The notes beneath the pieces were generated by a model, which saw nothing but the letters and a program-made list of their open reading frames with translations, was not told the origin of the DNA and searched no databases. Source: Colwellia sp. (GTDB lineage: Bacteria > Pseudomonadota > Gammaproteobacteria > Enterobacterales > Alteromonadaceae). Taken from it: a stretch of 64,000 nucleotides of DNA. The translations under genes and the position numbers were made by a program. The stretch lies in assembly GCA_013215465.1 (NCBI GenBank), contig JABSOW010000008.1, forward strand, positions 62,001-126,000. The letters run 5' to 3'. Shown one piece after another: positions 8,561-17,231 of the stretch; position 1 is the stretch's first letter, and every line of letters starts with the position of its first letter.

Positions 8561-9508
8561 GTGAAAGAAAATCATAAATTAGACAGCCTAGTTAGAGCAG
8601 CTTGGCTATATTATGTATTGGGCAAAAATCAAAGTGAAATTGCCACTATTATGGGGGTGTCTAGACCTGCTGTGCAGCGAATGATCGCTTCTGCTAATGA
8701 AAAAGGCGTCATTTCAGTTGATATAAAACACCCGGTCGCGGTTTGTCTTGAATATGAGACATTACTTAAGAAAAAATATAATTTATCACTATGTCGTATT
8801 GTTCCTTATGCAAAAGACAGTAGTTCCGATCATAAAACTTTAGTGTCCTACGGGGCTTTCCAAGTTATTTCCAAATATATTAAACAAGACAAATCATTAA
8901 ATATAGGAATTGGCTCTGGATTAACTTTAAAACGTGCTATTAACTATATTGAAAAACTTACCCAGTCCCAACATAAATGCATCGCTTTAATTAGCCAAAT
9001 GAATTATGAAGGGCTATGTAATTATTATGATGATGTGCCACTGCTGTTTGCTGATAAAATTAAAGCGGGTTATTATCAACTACCTGCCCCTTTGTATTCT
9101 AAAAATGTAGAAAATCATAAAATGTGGTGCAGTACCGATCTATATAAAGAGTTGGCGATAAAGGCAAGTAATGCCGATGTTATTTTTATTGGTATCGGCT
9201 CTATTGGTGATTCAAGTCCTATTGTTTCTAATGGTTTTATCAATAAGAATGAATCTGAAGCGCTTCAAAAGAAAGGTGCTGTAGGAGAACTTTTAGGACG
9301 TTTTTTTGATCGCCACGGAAAAGTTATTAAGCATGGAATAAATGAGCGAGTGACGAGTTACGATCTTAGAGAAAGTAAAAAAGCAACAATAATAGGAATT
9401 GCCTCAGGACAAGATAAGCAAGCAGCAATTTTAGCTTCATTGGAAGGTATGTGGATTAACGGCTTAGTAACAGATGAGCAAACAGCCAGATGGCTACTTA
9501 CTCAGTAA
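8561..9508 (+). CDS. SorC/DeoR-family sugar-responsive transcriptional regulator
   Basis: A 315-residue regulator. Residues about 10-45 form a helix-turn-helix (YYVLGKNQSEIATIMGVSRP) typical of the SorC family. The rest is the SorC sugar-binding domain related to NagB-type isomerases, with signatures such as NIGIGSGLTLKRAI and IFIGIGSI. The GTG start at 8561 is preceded by a strong AAGGAG. Relatives include DalR of pentitol loci, which respond to the sugar alcohol or its phosphorylated product. Location and the shared palindromes indicate control of the arabitol operon and the outer-membrane gene. Whether it activates or represses cannot be told from sequence. Confidence 0.88.
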   Translation: MKENHKLDSLVRAAWLYYVLGKNQSEIATIMGVSRPAVQRMIASANEKGVISVDIKHPVAVCLEYETLLKKKYNLSLCRIVPYAKDSSSDHKTLVSYGAFQVISKYIKQDKSLNIGIGSGLTLKRAINYIEKLTQSQHKCIALISQMNYEGLCNYYDDVPLLFADKIKAGYYQLPAPLYSKNVENHKMWCSTDLYKELAIKASNADVIFIGIGSIGDSSPIVSNGFINKNESEALQKKGAVGELLGRFFDRHGKVIKHGINERVTSYDLRESKKATIIGIASGQDKQAAILASLEGMWINGLVTDEQTARWLLTQ

Positions 9509-9791
9509 CTTCATACCTGTACGCCAAAGCTGTTTACTTACATTTAGCGCAAAGTGAGTCTTTTGTCTAAGGCTTTGTGCCACAACACCCCACAACTTTG
9601 GTGCGGGGAGTCTAATGATATTTATTGATAAAACGCTGGCTATTGGGGTTAAAAGCCACGATGTTATTGTGGTTTAGACCACTTAAATAATTTAAATTAA
9701 ATTGTTGCTAATAAATGACTTTGTTATAAATATTCTTACTCGGCGTGTCGTTTATGTAATCAGCTAAGTTAATCGTTTTAACTGTCTAAAA
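9509..9791. other. Intergenic region after the regulator, weak hairpins only
   Basis: Non-coding. A weak 5-bp hairpin at 9669-9682 (GTGGT-TTAG-ACCAC) may end the regulator transcript, but no good T-run follows. Nothing else is recognised before the tRNA-like terminator unit at 9792. Confidence 0.35.
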
Positions 9792-9839
9792 CGAAAACCG
9801 TTAACGCTTTCGAATTAACGGGCTTATCTTAATGTGGCA
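9792..9839 (-). repeat. Dispersed copy of the tRNA-Ser 3' flank plus terminator
   Basis: On the minus strand this reads GCCACATTAAGAT, then a hairpin (CCGTTAA/TTAACGG, loop CTTTCGAA-like) and T-rich sequence. It matches closely the end and terminator of the tRNA-Ser gene at 22006-22055, including the loop and the flanking TTTTCG. No tRNA body remains upstream. It now sits 35 bases after the stop of the radical SAM gene and probably serves as its terminator. It looks like a recombination or integration scar. Confidence 0.7.
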
Positions 9840-9874
9840 GGAAGAACGAGAGTAGATAAATTGACTCACGGCCA

Positions 9875-11548
9875 TTAGCTCATATGTTGTTGTTGGCGCT
9901 TTAATGCTTTATTTTTACTTAACGTTTCCACCTGAGCAACGGCATAAAGGTTGAGTCCACTAAACAAACTTTTCAATTTCGCGGCGTGGTAGTCAACTTC
10001 AATTTTTTCAATCACAAGTTGATGTTTTTCAGGAAATAACGCTTCTACGGCTTGTGAAATTAGCTCAAATAATTTTTTCAGGTTAAATTTATGTATTTGG
10101 CCCGTCTTGTTAAAAATCCACTCGGTAATTGCCATAAAATCATCAAACGGCTCATCAGACAGCATATGGGGTAATGAGTGTTTAAAGCGCCCTGAATTAC
10201 CAATCATGTCCCAGTAACGAGCAAAGCGGTTAATACGTTGCATGGTGGTAAAGCTAACCCTGTCGGTACTTAATATATTAAACGGCGGCAATGGATTAAA
10301 ACGTAAGTCAAATGCCTCTGTGTGTCGAATAATTGGACTACCTTTCAAACGTTTCAAAATACCCATTTGAATTTCATGAGGACGACAATGATAAAGTTGG
10401 TTGAAACTATCTTTAAAGGTGTCGAAGGTTTCGCCGGGTAAACCAAAAATAAGATCCGCATGAATATGGGCATTAGTATTATCTTTTAGCCAGATTAAAT
10501 TCTCTTTTGATTTGGCGTTATTTTGCTTACGACTAATATTCTTTTGTACTGCCACGTTAAAGGTTTGTATGCCTATTTCAAACTGTAAACTGCCTTCAGG
10601 AAACTGTGCTAGCAAGGCTTTTAATTTTCTCGGTAGATGATCGGGTACCACTTCAAAATGCAGATAGAGATCGTCAGTCATTCTGTCTAAGAAAAACTGC
10701 ATAATTTGCATGGTGGTATTAATGTTTAAATTGAAGGTTCTATCGATAAATTTAAAATTTCTCGCACCACGTTGATAGAGGATTTCCATTTCTTTAAGAA
10801 ATAATGTCAGCTCAAATGGCGTCGATGTTTTGTCTAAAGACGATAAACAAAATTCACATTTAAAGGGGCAGCCACGCGATGCTTCCACATAAAGTAAGCG
10901 GTGCTTTAAATCTTCATCGGTATAATACTCATAAGGCAAGGCTATGTCTGCTAACGCGACGGGTTTTGAGTTTAGAATTTTTTTATCGGGTGGCGTGTTA
11001 TTGATTATGTCTTTACACAGTTGATAAAAACTTACATCTGCTGGGCCGGTCAATACATAATCAGCACAGTTAACAATCGCTTGCTGCTCAGTTTCATAAC
11101 TGACTTCTGGCCCGCCTAAAATAATTTTAATTTCTGGTGCTATCACTTTCAATAAGTTAACAACCGCAGTTGTTTCAACGATGTTCCAGATATAGACACC
11201 GAAACCAACAATGTCGGGTTTTGATGCTAATATTTGTTCAACAATATCCATGTCGCGGGTTTGGATAATAAACTCTTTTATTTCACAATATTGCTGTAAT
11301 TCTTTTAAATTAGCGTAAAGATAACGTAAACCAAAACTGGTGTGAAAGAACCTAGCGTTAAGGGTAGCAAGGACAATTTTAGGCGAGCTTTTATCTATTT
11401 CATGACTAGGCGGTGTAGCCTTTTTAATTGGCTCTGGTTTTAGTAACTCTGGCTTTATTGACTCTGCTTTTATTGAATCAGGAGTATCGTTTTCAGTTAG
11501 ATTAATCTGCGTAACAGTTAATTCGGGATGATTTTTTTTCGCTGCCAT
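9875..11548 (-). CDS. B12-binding-domain radical SAM protein
   Basis: A 557-residue protein. After a Lys/Glu-rich N-terminal stretch (about 1-55), a cobalamin-binding-like domain spans about 55-190 (IVLATLNARFFH, DIVGFGVYIWN, IILGGPEVS). Then comes a radical SAM domain with the cluster motif CPFKCEFC (C-x3-C-x2-C, about residue 230). A C-terminal domain of the DUF4080 type follows. These enzymes bind a 4Fe-4S cluster and S-adenosylmethionine; the reaction of this subgroup is unknown. An AAGG lies about 14 bases before the ATG at 11548. Its end abuts the tRNA-flank terminator copy. It appears to be a stand-alone gene. Confidence 0.85.
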   Translation of the reverse strand: MAAKKNHPELTVTQINLTENDTPDSIKAESIKPELLKPEPIKKATPPSHEIDKSSPKIVLATLNARFFHTSFGLRYLYANLKELQQYCEIKEFIIQTRDMDIVEQILASKPDIVGFGVYIWNIVETTAVVNLLKVIAPEIKIILGGPEVSYETEQQAIVNCADYVLTGPADVSFYQLCKDIINNTPPDKKILNSKPVALADIALPYEYYTDEDLKHRLLYVEASRGCPFKCEFCLSSLDKTSTPFELTLFLKEMEILYQRGARNFKFIDRTFNLNINTTMQIMQFFLDRMTDDLYLHFEVVPDHLPRKLKALLAQFPEGSLQFEIGIQTFNVAVQKNISRKQNNAKSKENLIWLKDNTNAHIHADLIFGLPGETFDTFKDSFNQLYHCRPHEIQMGILKRLKGSPIIRHTEAFDLRFNPLPPFNILSTDRVSFTTMQRINRFARYWDMIGNSGRFKHSLPHMLSDEPFDDFMAITEWIFNKTGQIHKFNLKKLFELISQAVEALFPEKHQLVIEKIEVDYHAAKLKSLFSGLNLYAVAQVETLSKNKALKRQQQHMS

Positions 11549-11657
11549 ACTAGATTTTAACTACCTTCAATTGATACCTTCAATAATATTGCCGCAATTA
11601 TACTGTGATTGCTGAGGTTATTCAGGAATATTGTTTATGTTTGTATTTGTTAAGTCT

Positions 11658-12173
11658 TTAGCCATTAAATTGGGCAAATTTTAATGATAATTCTGCTGCC
11701 ATTTTATTTTGCCCTTTAAGTATTAAAACTTCGATTATACATTCGATGGTGCATAGACCCCCTTTAGGTTGATTGGCCCTAAGTTTGTATAAAGAATCAT
11801 TTGCCGTTTTCAAGGTGAACTGTGGTGCATTTTTTAAATAAGCACTGTGGTTGAAGATTTTTTTGGCTTCCTGCCAGGTACTATCAATAATAATAATGTG
11901 GTCATATTCTTCAATGCTTGTCGATGAAAGTACCTTTGAAACTGGCGATGACATTTCTGGTATTACTGCCGGTATTGCTGCCGATGATGATTCACCCTTC
12001 GAATATAATAATACCGCCTCATTATTTTCGATTAATCTAACAAGGTCTTTATTAGGGTTTACTCTTTCCCAAAGTATACGCTCAACAATTTTATTAGCAT
12101 CTTCTAAAGCAAGAGCGCCAGTATTGGTTGCTCTATGCAATTCACGTTCATGGGTAAGTAAATAGATTTTCAT
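11658..12173 (-). CDS. tapT: DTW-domain tRNA-uridine aminocarboxypropyltransferase
   Basis: A 171-residue DTW-domain protein. The defining motif is seen as IIIDSTWQEAKKI near residues 103-115, with the C-terminal LRANQPKGGLCTIE block of the family. Relatives (YfiP/TapT in E. coli, DTWD1/2 in animals) transfer the aminocarboxypropyl group of S-adenosylmethionine to uridine, forming acp3U in tRNA. It is shorter than E. coli TapT because it lacks the N-terminal zinc-binding Cys cluster, so it belongs to the short branch; the exact tRNA position is unsure. It is a lone gene between two unrelated minus-strand genes. Confidence 0.8.
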   Translation of the reverse strand: MKIYLLTHERELHRATNTGALALEDANKIVERILWERVNPNKDLVRLIENNEAVLLYSKGESSSAAIPAVIPEMSSPVSKVLSSTSIEEYDHIIIIDSTWQEAKKIFNHSAYLKNAPQFTLKTANDSLYKLRANQPKGGLCTIECIIEVLILKGQNKMAAELSLKFAQFNG

Positions 12174-12240
12174 TTATAGGGTTTATTTCACTTTAAATAA
12201 TTGTTGTCGCGTTTATTCAAAAACTTGCAGGGGTTTAGCC

Positions 12241-12272
12241 AAAATCCGCCAAACTCTCGATTAGCGGATTTT
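12241..12272. terminator. Hairpin terminator after the SEC-C gene
   Basis: A 9-bp inverted repeat (AAAATCCGC and GCGGATTTT, 14-base loop) lies between two minus-strand genes, about 120 bases after the SEC-C stop. Short T-runs border both sides. It is probably a weak terminator. Confidence 0.5.
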
Positions 12273-12389
12273 ATTCATAAGGGTATTATTGCCCCTAACG
12301 GGATAGGTTTGAGGCATTCTTTGACTATGTAGTTTTGGCTATGTAACTGCCTCACTGATAAAGTCAATGAGCTATGCCAGTTTACAGAC

Positions 12390-13349
12390 CTACCTTATGC
12401 AACACTTCTTATATTTCTTGCCACTGCCACACGGACAAGGATCGTTGCGGCCAGCCGTAGGTAACGAACTAACGGGCACACTGTTCTCTAAAATTGTATT
12501 TTCGTCGTAAAGCATATTAGCCAATAAACCGCCTTCCCCCATTAGCGAATCAAAGTCATCAAAATCTTCATTTACAAGACTATCGAGTTCTTCATCTTCT
12601 GAGTCATCATCAGCCCAAGCACTTAAGGTATCAACAACATTAAAGTCTGTTTGAATCATGCCAGACTCAATCAACTTATGTGCATCAGCCCTATGCCATG
12701 CTTTTACTTCGTCATATTTAAAGCGATCTTCATCAAATACATTTTTATCACCTAATGCAACAAACTGAGATTTAAAATTATCAAGTTGATATTCAATGCA
12801 AGAATCGGCTAATGCGCTAATTAAAAAGCTATTGGTTGAACTCGGTAAAGCCGAAAATACAGTTATCCATCGAGTTACATGGGCACTTAATACGAATTCA
12901 TCAATAATACCCGCTTCGTACTGAGCAAATACCGCTTCAATAGCAGATGCTTTGCAATACATCGCTTGATGACCATCAACAATATAATTACACAATGCTT
13001 GTGTATTACCATCGACCACATTATAAAATAAGGTCGGAGTTAATTCAGTAAGCGCATCGCCAAACACCCCTTCAAGAGGAGTTAAAAACGTATCGTTACG
13101 TGCAAATAACTGCAAACACTTTTCTAACGCTGGAGAATATTTTAGTTCCGCTAATAATAACGTACCAAAAAATAAAATGGCCTGCTGCTCGTCGGTTAAC
13201 GAGGTATCATCTGCGATAAATTGATCTATCAGCCGTTCTAATTCAGGATAAAATTCCGACCAATTTGCTTTAACCACTTCGAGACCTGCAATAGGTAATT
13301 CGTTGTCTTGTGCATTACCTATATCCAATAAAGCTTGTTCTAAATTCAT
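12390..13349 (-). CDS. DUF1186-like protein with C-terminal SEC-C metal-binding motif
   Basis: About 319 residues from the ATG at 13349, chosen because GGA is suitably placed and the family N-terminus MNLEQALLDIGNAQ follows. An upstream ATG at 13394 is unlikely. Most of the protein is alpha-helical and repeat-like, as in DUF1186 proteins. A strongly acidic linker (Asp/Glu-rich, about 255-280) precedes the tail GRNDPCPCGSGKKYKKCC. That tail is the zinc-binding SEC-C motif also found at the end of SecA. The motif suggests contact with ribosomes, SecB or nucleic acid, but the function is unknown. It directly neighbours the ubiquitin-transfer-like operon and may be the conserved chromosomal edge of that island. 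Confidence 0.8.
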   Translation of the reverse strand: MNLEQALLDIGNAQDNELPIAGLEVVKANWSEFYPELERLIDQFIADDTSLTDEQQAILFFGTLLLAELKYSPALEKCLQLFARNDTFLTPLEGVFGDALTELTPTLFYNVVDGNTQALCNYIVDGHQAMYCKASAIEAVFAQYEAGIIDEFVLSAHVTRWITVFSALPSSTNSFLISALADSCIEYQLDNFKSQFVALGDKNVFDEDRFKYDEVKAWHRADAHKLIESGMIQTDFNVVDTLSAWADDDSEDEELDSLVNEDFDDFDSLMGEGGLLANMLYDENTILENSVPVSSLPTAGRNDPCPCGSGKKYKKCCIR

Positions 13350-13570
13350 GTGAAGTCCGTGATAAATAATCAATGATGAGTGCATATGCCACATATTATA
13401 TATTAATACTTCGACTTCCCGTTACCATTGAAAGCCTCAAATTCAAAACTAAAAAAAACTCTAATCATGAAGTTTAGGTTCAGGATTTTAAGTGCCTCCA
13501 CCATTTACTTTAATTGCCTAAGGGGCGGCAGGGTTTCTGTGGTTTATTTGTAAAATGAGAATCTAAATTA

Positions 13571-14047
13571 TTAATCTTGAGTCTTAAAATTACAGCAATA
13601 GTTATCTTTTCCATCAGTTAAAGTTACGTAGCTCTTTGAAATATCGCTAGTTGTACCGAGAATAAGCATTATCACGTAATTCAAGCTATGCGTTGACTTA
13701 CAAAATATATCCTTTATCGTTTCCATATCTTGATCCGACGGTACTGGGCTGATTTGAGGATGGCTATGCCAGTCTCCAACATAATAAAGACCTCGTTTAA
13801 AATTCTCGTTAATTAAATTTTGAGCTTCTCGTTTATTTGGCCTGAAACCAAAGCGACTGCGCCAATCAAACTTAGTTGGCGTTGTCACATATTCAATTTC
13901 AACAATATTAGATTCCAGCTCTTTAGCAAACAATAAACCTCCTGCTTCTTTTTTTAAACCTGTTTGCCTGAATTTATTTAATGTAGCTAAAGATGTTGGT
14001 GAAAGTTTAATTTGAATGTCACACTCTTTTGATATAAAACTAATCAT
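13571..14047 (-). CDS. JAMM/Mov34-family metallo-isopeptidase (last gene of E1/E2 operon)
   Basis: A 158-residue protein that is nearly all JAB domain. The catalytic zinc signature is complete: Glu34 in KKEAGGLLF, then H94-S-H96-P with Ser104 and Asp107 in the exact H-x-H-x7-S-x2-D spacing. In CBASS (Cap3) and Bil-like systems such enzymes cut the bond made by the E1/E2 partner. I place the start at the ATG at 14047. It overlaps the upstream stop by eight bases (ATGATTAG), like the other junctions of this operon, and has a GGA upstream. The alternative ATG at 14071 lacks a good ribosome site. Probable role: deconjugase or processing protease for the E2-E1 protein encoded just upstream. Confidence 0.88.
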   Translation of the reverse strand: MISFISKECDIQIKLSPTSLATLNKFRQTGLKKEAGGLLFAKELESNIVEIEYVTTPTKFDWRSRFGFRPNKREAQNLINENFKRGLYYVGDWHSHPQISPVPSDQDMETIKDIFCKSTHSLNYVIMLILGTTSDISKSYVTLTDGKDNYCCNFKTQD

Positions 14048-15860
14048 GTTCGCTAATCCATTTTTGACCAAGATAAACTAATGTTCTTTCATGATTTCCA
14101 GCTCCAGGATCACCATACTCTTTTTCCCAAGACGAAGACCATTTACCACCCAAAACATTTAGTTTATTCTTTGACTCAAACCAGATCTTCCTTCTTGGAT
14201 TTAATTCATGATCATCTTCAGTAAGAAGTAATGATATTATTTGTTCTGCGGCCATAGCATGTAAGTGCGTGAGTGCTATCACACCGTATGGTTGGAAAGC
14301 ACCGGCACAGGCTGGCACATTGACATATGTTTCATGATCCCACTCAGTAACAGGATGTATCATTTTTCCAACTTTAGCTGTATCCATAAAATGGAGCGAA
14401 TTGAATGCATCTGAGTCCGCAGGGTTAACGATTACGTGGGCGGCCATAGCGTGGGCTTCGACGAATGCAAAAACTATTGTGGCAAAGGTAGAGTCAGATT
14501 GAAGACGTAGCAACTTTTGATCAGAAAACCAATCGGCTGTACAACTCAAAATAAGATCTGAACGCTCAAATAACATTTGACAAATTTCATCTTGAATAGC
14601 CTCTTGCCAATCATTCTCAAAGGCATGGATAATTACATGAGGAAAATCTAGTTTTAATGCGTGTGATAATGCTGATGCTTTATTCCATCCCAAATATTTC
14701 GAACCAAGGCAGTGTCTTGAAATGTTTTCAGATTTAATCGAGTCACTATCAAAAAGTAACAATTCATGAACACCTGACTGAACAAGTAACCTTGCTGTTG
14801 AAGCTCCAACTGAACCACAACCAATAACAGCTATTCTATTGCTCTTAAGCTTTATCCAGGAATGATTAACATCTCTTCCCATTACCCAACTTTGATCAAC
14901 TCTTTTTACAAAGTTACCACTTATTAATACGTGTTTCATTCTAGGCACTAAATCTTGAACTTTAATTCTATTCCTAAAGCCATCCATTATTGCCTTTCTT
15001 TGTAAATTATCCCTATAAAACAAGTTTTTAGACAATTCCAACCCCACGAAACAAGCGCCATTCTTTGTGTCAAATGAGGCAATCAAGCAAGGATTATTTA
15101 CATATTGATTTGCCATTGCAACACCAATAGAAGTAACAATGAAATCTGATTCGTCACCCAACTCTTTTTCAATTGCTTGTATTAAATCACCTACATTCGA
15201 TGGATAGTCAGATGGTGTCCAAGCTTGTTTAAAACAAATTAATACACTTGGTTGAATGGCAGAGAGTACTCTGTTACGAAGTTTAGTTTTTTCTTTTCTA
15301 GGTAATACTCCTTCATTATCAAGATACAACGTAATATCAGCTTTAGAGTCTGCAAAGAGAAAACCTTTAGTCTTGCTTTTGTATACATAAACTTGACGTG
15401 AGTCTTTGTTTTCAATATTACATAGACTTTTTATCTGCGTCTTAGATTTACAGTTATATGCCCAATAACTTAAAAATTCATCACGAAAATCTTGATCAAG
15501 CTGTCCTTTTAATGCTTTATTCAAAAATGTTGCAGCATCTAGGAGTAATTCCAGAATATAGTCTAAATTGTTAACATCTATAATGTATCTATCGCCCCAA
15601 ACACACAACTTACCGCCACTTTCAAGATGTGGAATATCATGAGGTTTTAACTTGGGGCATACAAGGAATAGAGATGGGACACTATGAGGATATTTTTTGT
15701 CTAATAGCATATCTAAAAGAACAAAGGCGCCATCTACTAACTCTATTTCTAACTGCCAGCCACAGAAATAATTACTATAATGCTTTAGCTCTTTTTTAGA
15801 CAGTCTTCTGGCACCATAAGGTGCTAGAAGACTGTCTATCTCATTTACATTTTCAAGCAT
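14040..15860 (-). CDS. E2-E1 ubiquitin-transfer-like fusion protein (ThiF/Cap2-like)
   Basis: About 606 residues. The N-terminal part (about 1-130) is E2-like: YPHSVPSLFL leads into HLESGGKLCVWG, where Cys86 is the likely conjugating cysteine. A linker domain (about 135-335) follows. The C-terminal part is an E1/ThiF adenylation domain: IAVIGCGSVG (nucleotide loop 347-352), LLLFDSDSIKSENISRH (Asp371/373, Arg382). A later PACAGAFQPYG holds Cys518, a candidate E1 cysteine. The order matches Cap2 of type II CBASS. The ATG at 15860 has GGAG six bases upstream and overlaps the previous stop in ATGCTTGA; an ATG at 15875 is less likely. No CD-NTase or ubiquitin-like gene is adjacent, so the conjugated substrate is unknown. 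Family assignment is confident; the anti-phage role is inferred. Confidence 0.88.
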   Translation of the reverse strand: MLENVNEIDSLLAPYGARRLSKKELKHYSNYFCGWQLEIELVDGAFVLLDMLLDKKYPHSVPSLFLVCPKLKPHDIPHLESGGKLCVWGDRYIIDVNNLDYILELLLDAATFLNKALKGQLDQDFRDEFLSYWAYNCKSKTQIKSLCNIENKDSRQVYVYKSKTKGFLFADSKADITLYLDNEGVLPRKEKTKLRNRVLSAIQPSVLICFKQAWTPSDYPSNVGDLIQAIEKELGDESDFIVTSIGVAMANQYVNNPCLIASFDTKNGACFVGLELSKNLFYRDNLQRKAIMDGFRNRIKVQDLVPRMKHVLISGNFVKRVDQSWVMGRDVNHSWIKLKSNRIAVIGCGSVGASTARLLVQSGVHELLLFDSDSIKSENISRHCLGSKYLGWNKASALSHALKLDFPHVIIHAFENDWQEAIQDEICQMLFERSDLILSCTADWFSDQKLLRLQSDSTFATIVFAFVEAHAMAAHVIVNPADSDAFNSLHFMDTAKVGKMIHPVTEWDHETYVNVPACAGAFQPYGVIALTHLHAMAAEQIISLLLTEDDHELNPRRKIWFESKNKLNVLGGKWSSSWEKEYGDPGAGNHERTLVYLGQKWISEHD

Positions 15861-17013
15861 AACCATCTCCGCCATTTCTATTCACGGCGGATTTAGTTAC
15901 ATTGGATGAACTAGCTAAGCTAGCAATTGATTTAGTTTTTATACCATCAGATGAAATTTCTATTTCTAGTGGTACATTTTCTTTGTTCTTTTTATGATCA
16001 GCGACACATTTAAAGCTTCCTTGTACATTATCTAAAATCTTAACATACTCTTGTTTTGCTTTATAAGCTGGTGGATCATTGTCATCATCCTTAATTGTTC
16101 CGCTACTAGAGACTATAAATGCGTTATTATTAGCTTTTCCTAGAGATTCTATAGCATCATCGGAGACTTTTGCTTCTGAGTTATCTTCTTTAGCCTTGCT
16201 TAGACTATCATGTGAAATACTGTGCCAAGAACAGTGATGAGGAGCTTGTAAGACGTCATATTGTAAATAAGATTCCGTTCCGTTATTTTTCATACGCTTT
16301 AGCAGAGCTTCCCAACAAACTACTTCAGCATCACCACCACTCAAAAATATAGCGGAGTTTTCTCCGGCAGTTAATTTATAAGAAATAATAGCACTAGAAT
16401 GATTTTTACCAAGCTTATCTTCATCCTCGTCTATATCAGATTTTGCTGAAGGCCCTAAAAGTTTAGCTGTAAATGTGGAGTCATATTTATTATTAATAAA
16501 TGAGGTTTCTGAATCAAGTTTTAGAACAATATCCTGAATATCATCTGTTTTTCCATTCTCATCATCACCAAGTATTAACACTAAGTCTCCCACACTTGAT
16601 GAATTATTGTCCTTGAAAACGTTAACCCTTCTTTTTACTTCCTTATTCAACGCCTTAGCATCTTCGGATAATGTATGGTTTTTACTTGCACGCCTGTAGA
16701 CTATGGGGCTTGACCATATCTCGTTAATAAAGATGAGTTCACCTGCTTTCTTCCAATCATCTACTTTCCCTAAATGAAATTTATCTTTGATACCTTTACA
16801 ATGATCTTGATCAGGATGGCTCCAAACAAACAGATCTATAAACAAACGCCCATGAGAGTCTTCTGAAAGTTTATCTTTTAATTGCTCTGTTACATCGGGG
16901 TACTCGTCACCTTGTCTAATATTACAATCAATTAGAATATTTTTACCTGAATCCGTTTGGATCAAGGTCATATCTCCGTTACCTACTGGAAAAAACGATA
17001 TAATTGCAGACAT
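15853..17013 (-). CDS. Metallo-beta-lactamase-fold hydrolase, second copy of operon
   Basis: A 386-residue cytoplasmic hydrolase related to the metallo-beta-lactamase domain of ComEC/Rec2, but without any membrane channel domain. The N-terminus ISFFPVGNGDMTLIQ and the metal motif SHPDQDH (His66, Asp68, Asp70, His71) are clear. So are FLSGGDAE and APHHCSWHS, in which HHGS of the family has become HHCS. GGAG lies five bases before the ATG at 17013. The C-terminus overlaps the E2-E1 gene by eight bases. It shares fold and N-terminal motif with the first gene of the operon, but the two are quite divergent. A nuclease or phosphodiesterase activity is likely from the fold; the true substrate is unknown. 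Confidence 0.8.
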   Translation of the reverse strand: MSAIISFFPVGNGDMTLIQTDSGKNILIDCNIRQGDEYPDVTEQLKDKLSEDSHGRLFIDLFVWSHPDQDHCKGIKDKFHLGKVDDWKKAGELIFINEIWSSPIVYRRASKNHTLSEDAKALNKEVKRRVNVFKDNNSSSVGDLVLILGDDENGKTDDIQDIVLKLDSETSFINNKYDSTFTAKLLGPSAKSDIDEDEDKLGKNHSSAIISYKLTAGENSAIFLSGGDAEVVCWEALLKRMKNNGTESYLQYDVLQAPHHCSWHSISHDSLSKAKEDNSEAKVSDDAIESLGKANNNAFIVSSSGTIKDDDNDPPAYKAKQEYVKILDNVQGSFKCVADHKKNKENVPLEIEISSDGIKTKSIASLASSSNVTKSAVNRNGGDGYA

Positions 17014-17114
17014 ATAAACTCCATTTTAAATTTAAGATTAAATTTTTTCTAATACTATAAAACATTTCAAATTAGGTGATTAACCAATATACATACCATT
17101 AAGTTCATGCATCC

Positions 17115-17231
17115 TTACAGATGTTCTACGACTTCAACCAATCTCTTAGCGTACTCTTCTGCGGGTACTTTTACCCAATCGCCATTTACAAAAAACATAA
17201 AGCAAAGCGAATAGATGGAAATTAAAATCAT
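17115..17231 (-). CDS. Putative 38-residue small protein inside the E1/E2 operon
   Basis: A short ORF starts at an ATG sharing one base with the stop of the membrane-protein gene (TAATG), suggesting translational coupling. Its first 14 residues are hydrophobic (MILISIYSLCFMFF). The rest is charged and helix-prone (VNGDWVKVPAEEYAKRLVEV, then VEHL). It fills part of an otherwise unexplained 217-base gap in a tightly packed operon. I do not recognise a family. It could be a toxin-like peptide, an adaptor or the substrate of conjugation, or chance. An inner ATG would give the 27-residue soluble part only. Confidence 0.4.
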   Translation of the reverse strand: MILISIYSLCFMFFVNGDWVKVPAEEYAKRLVEVVEHL

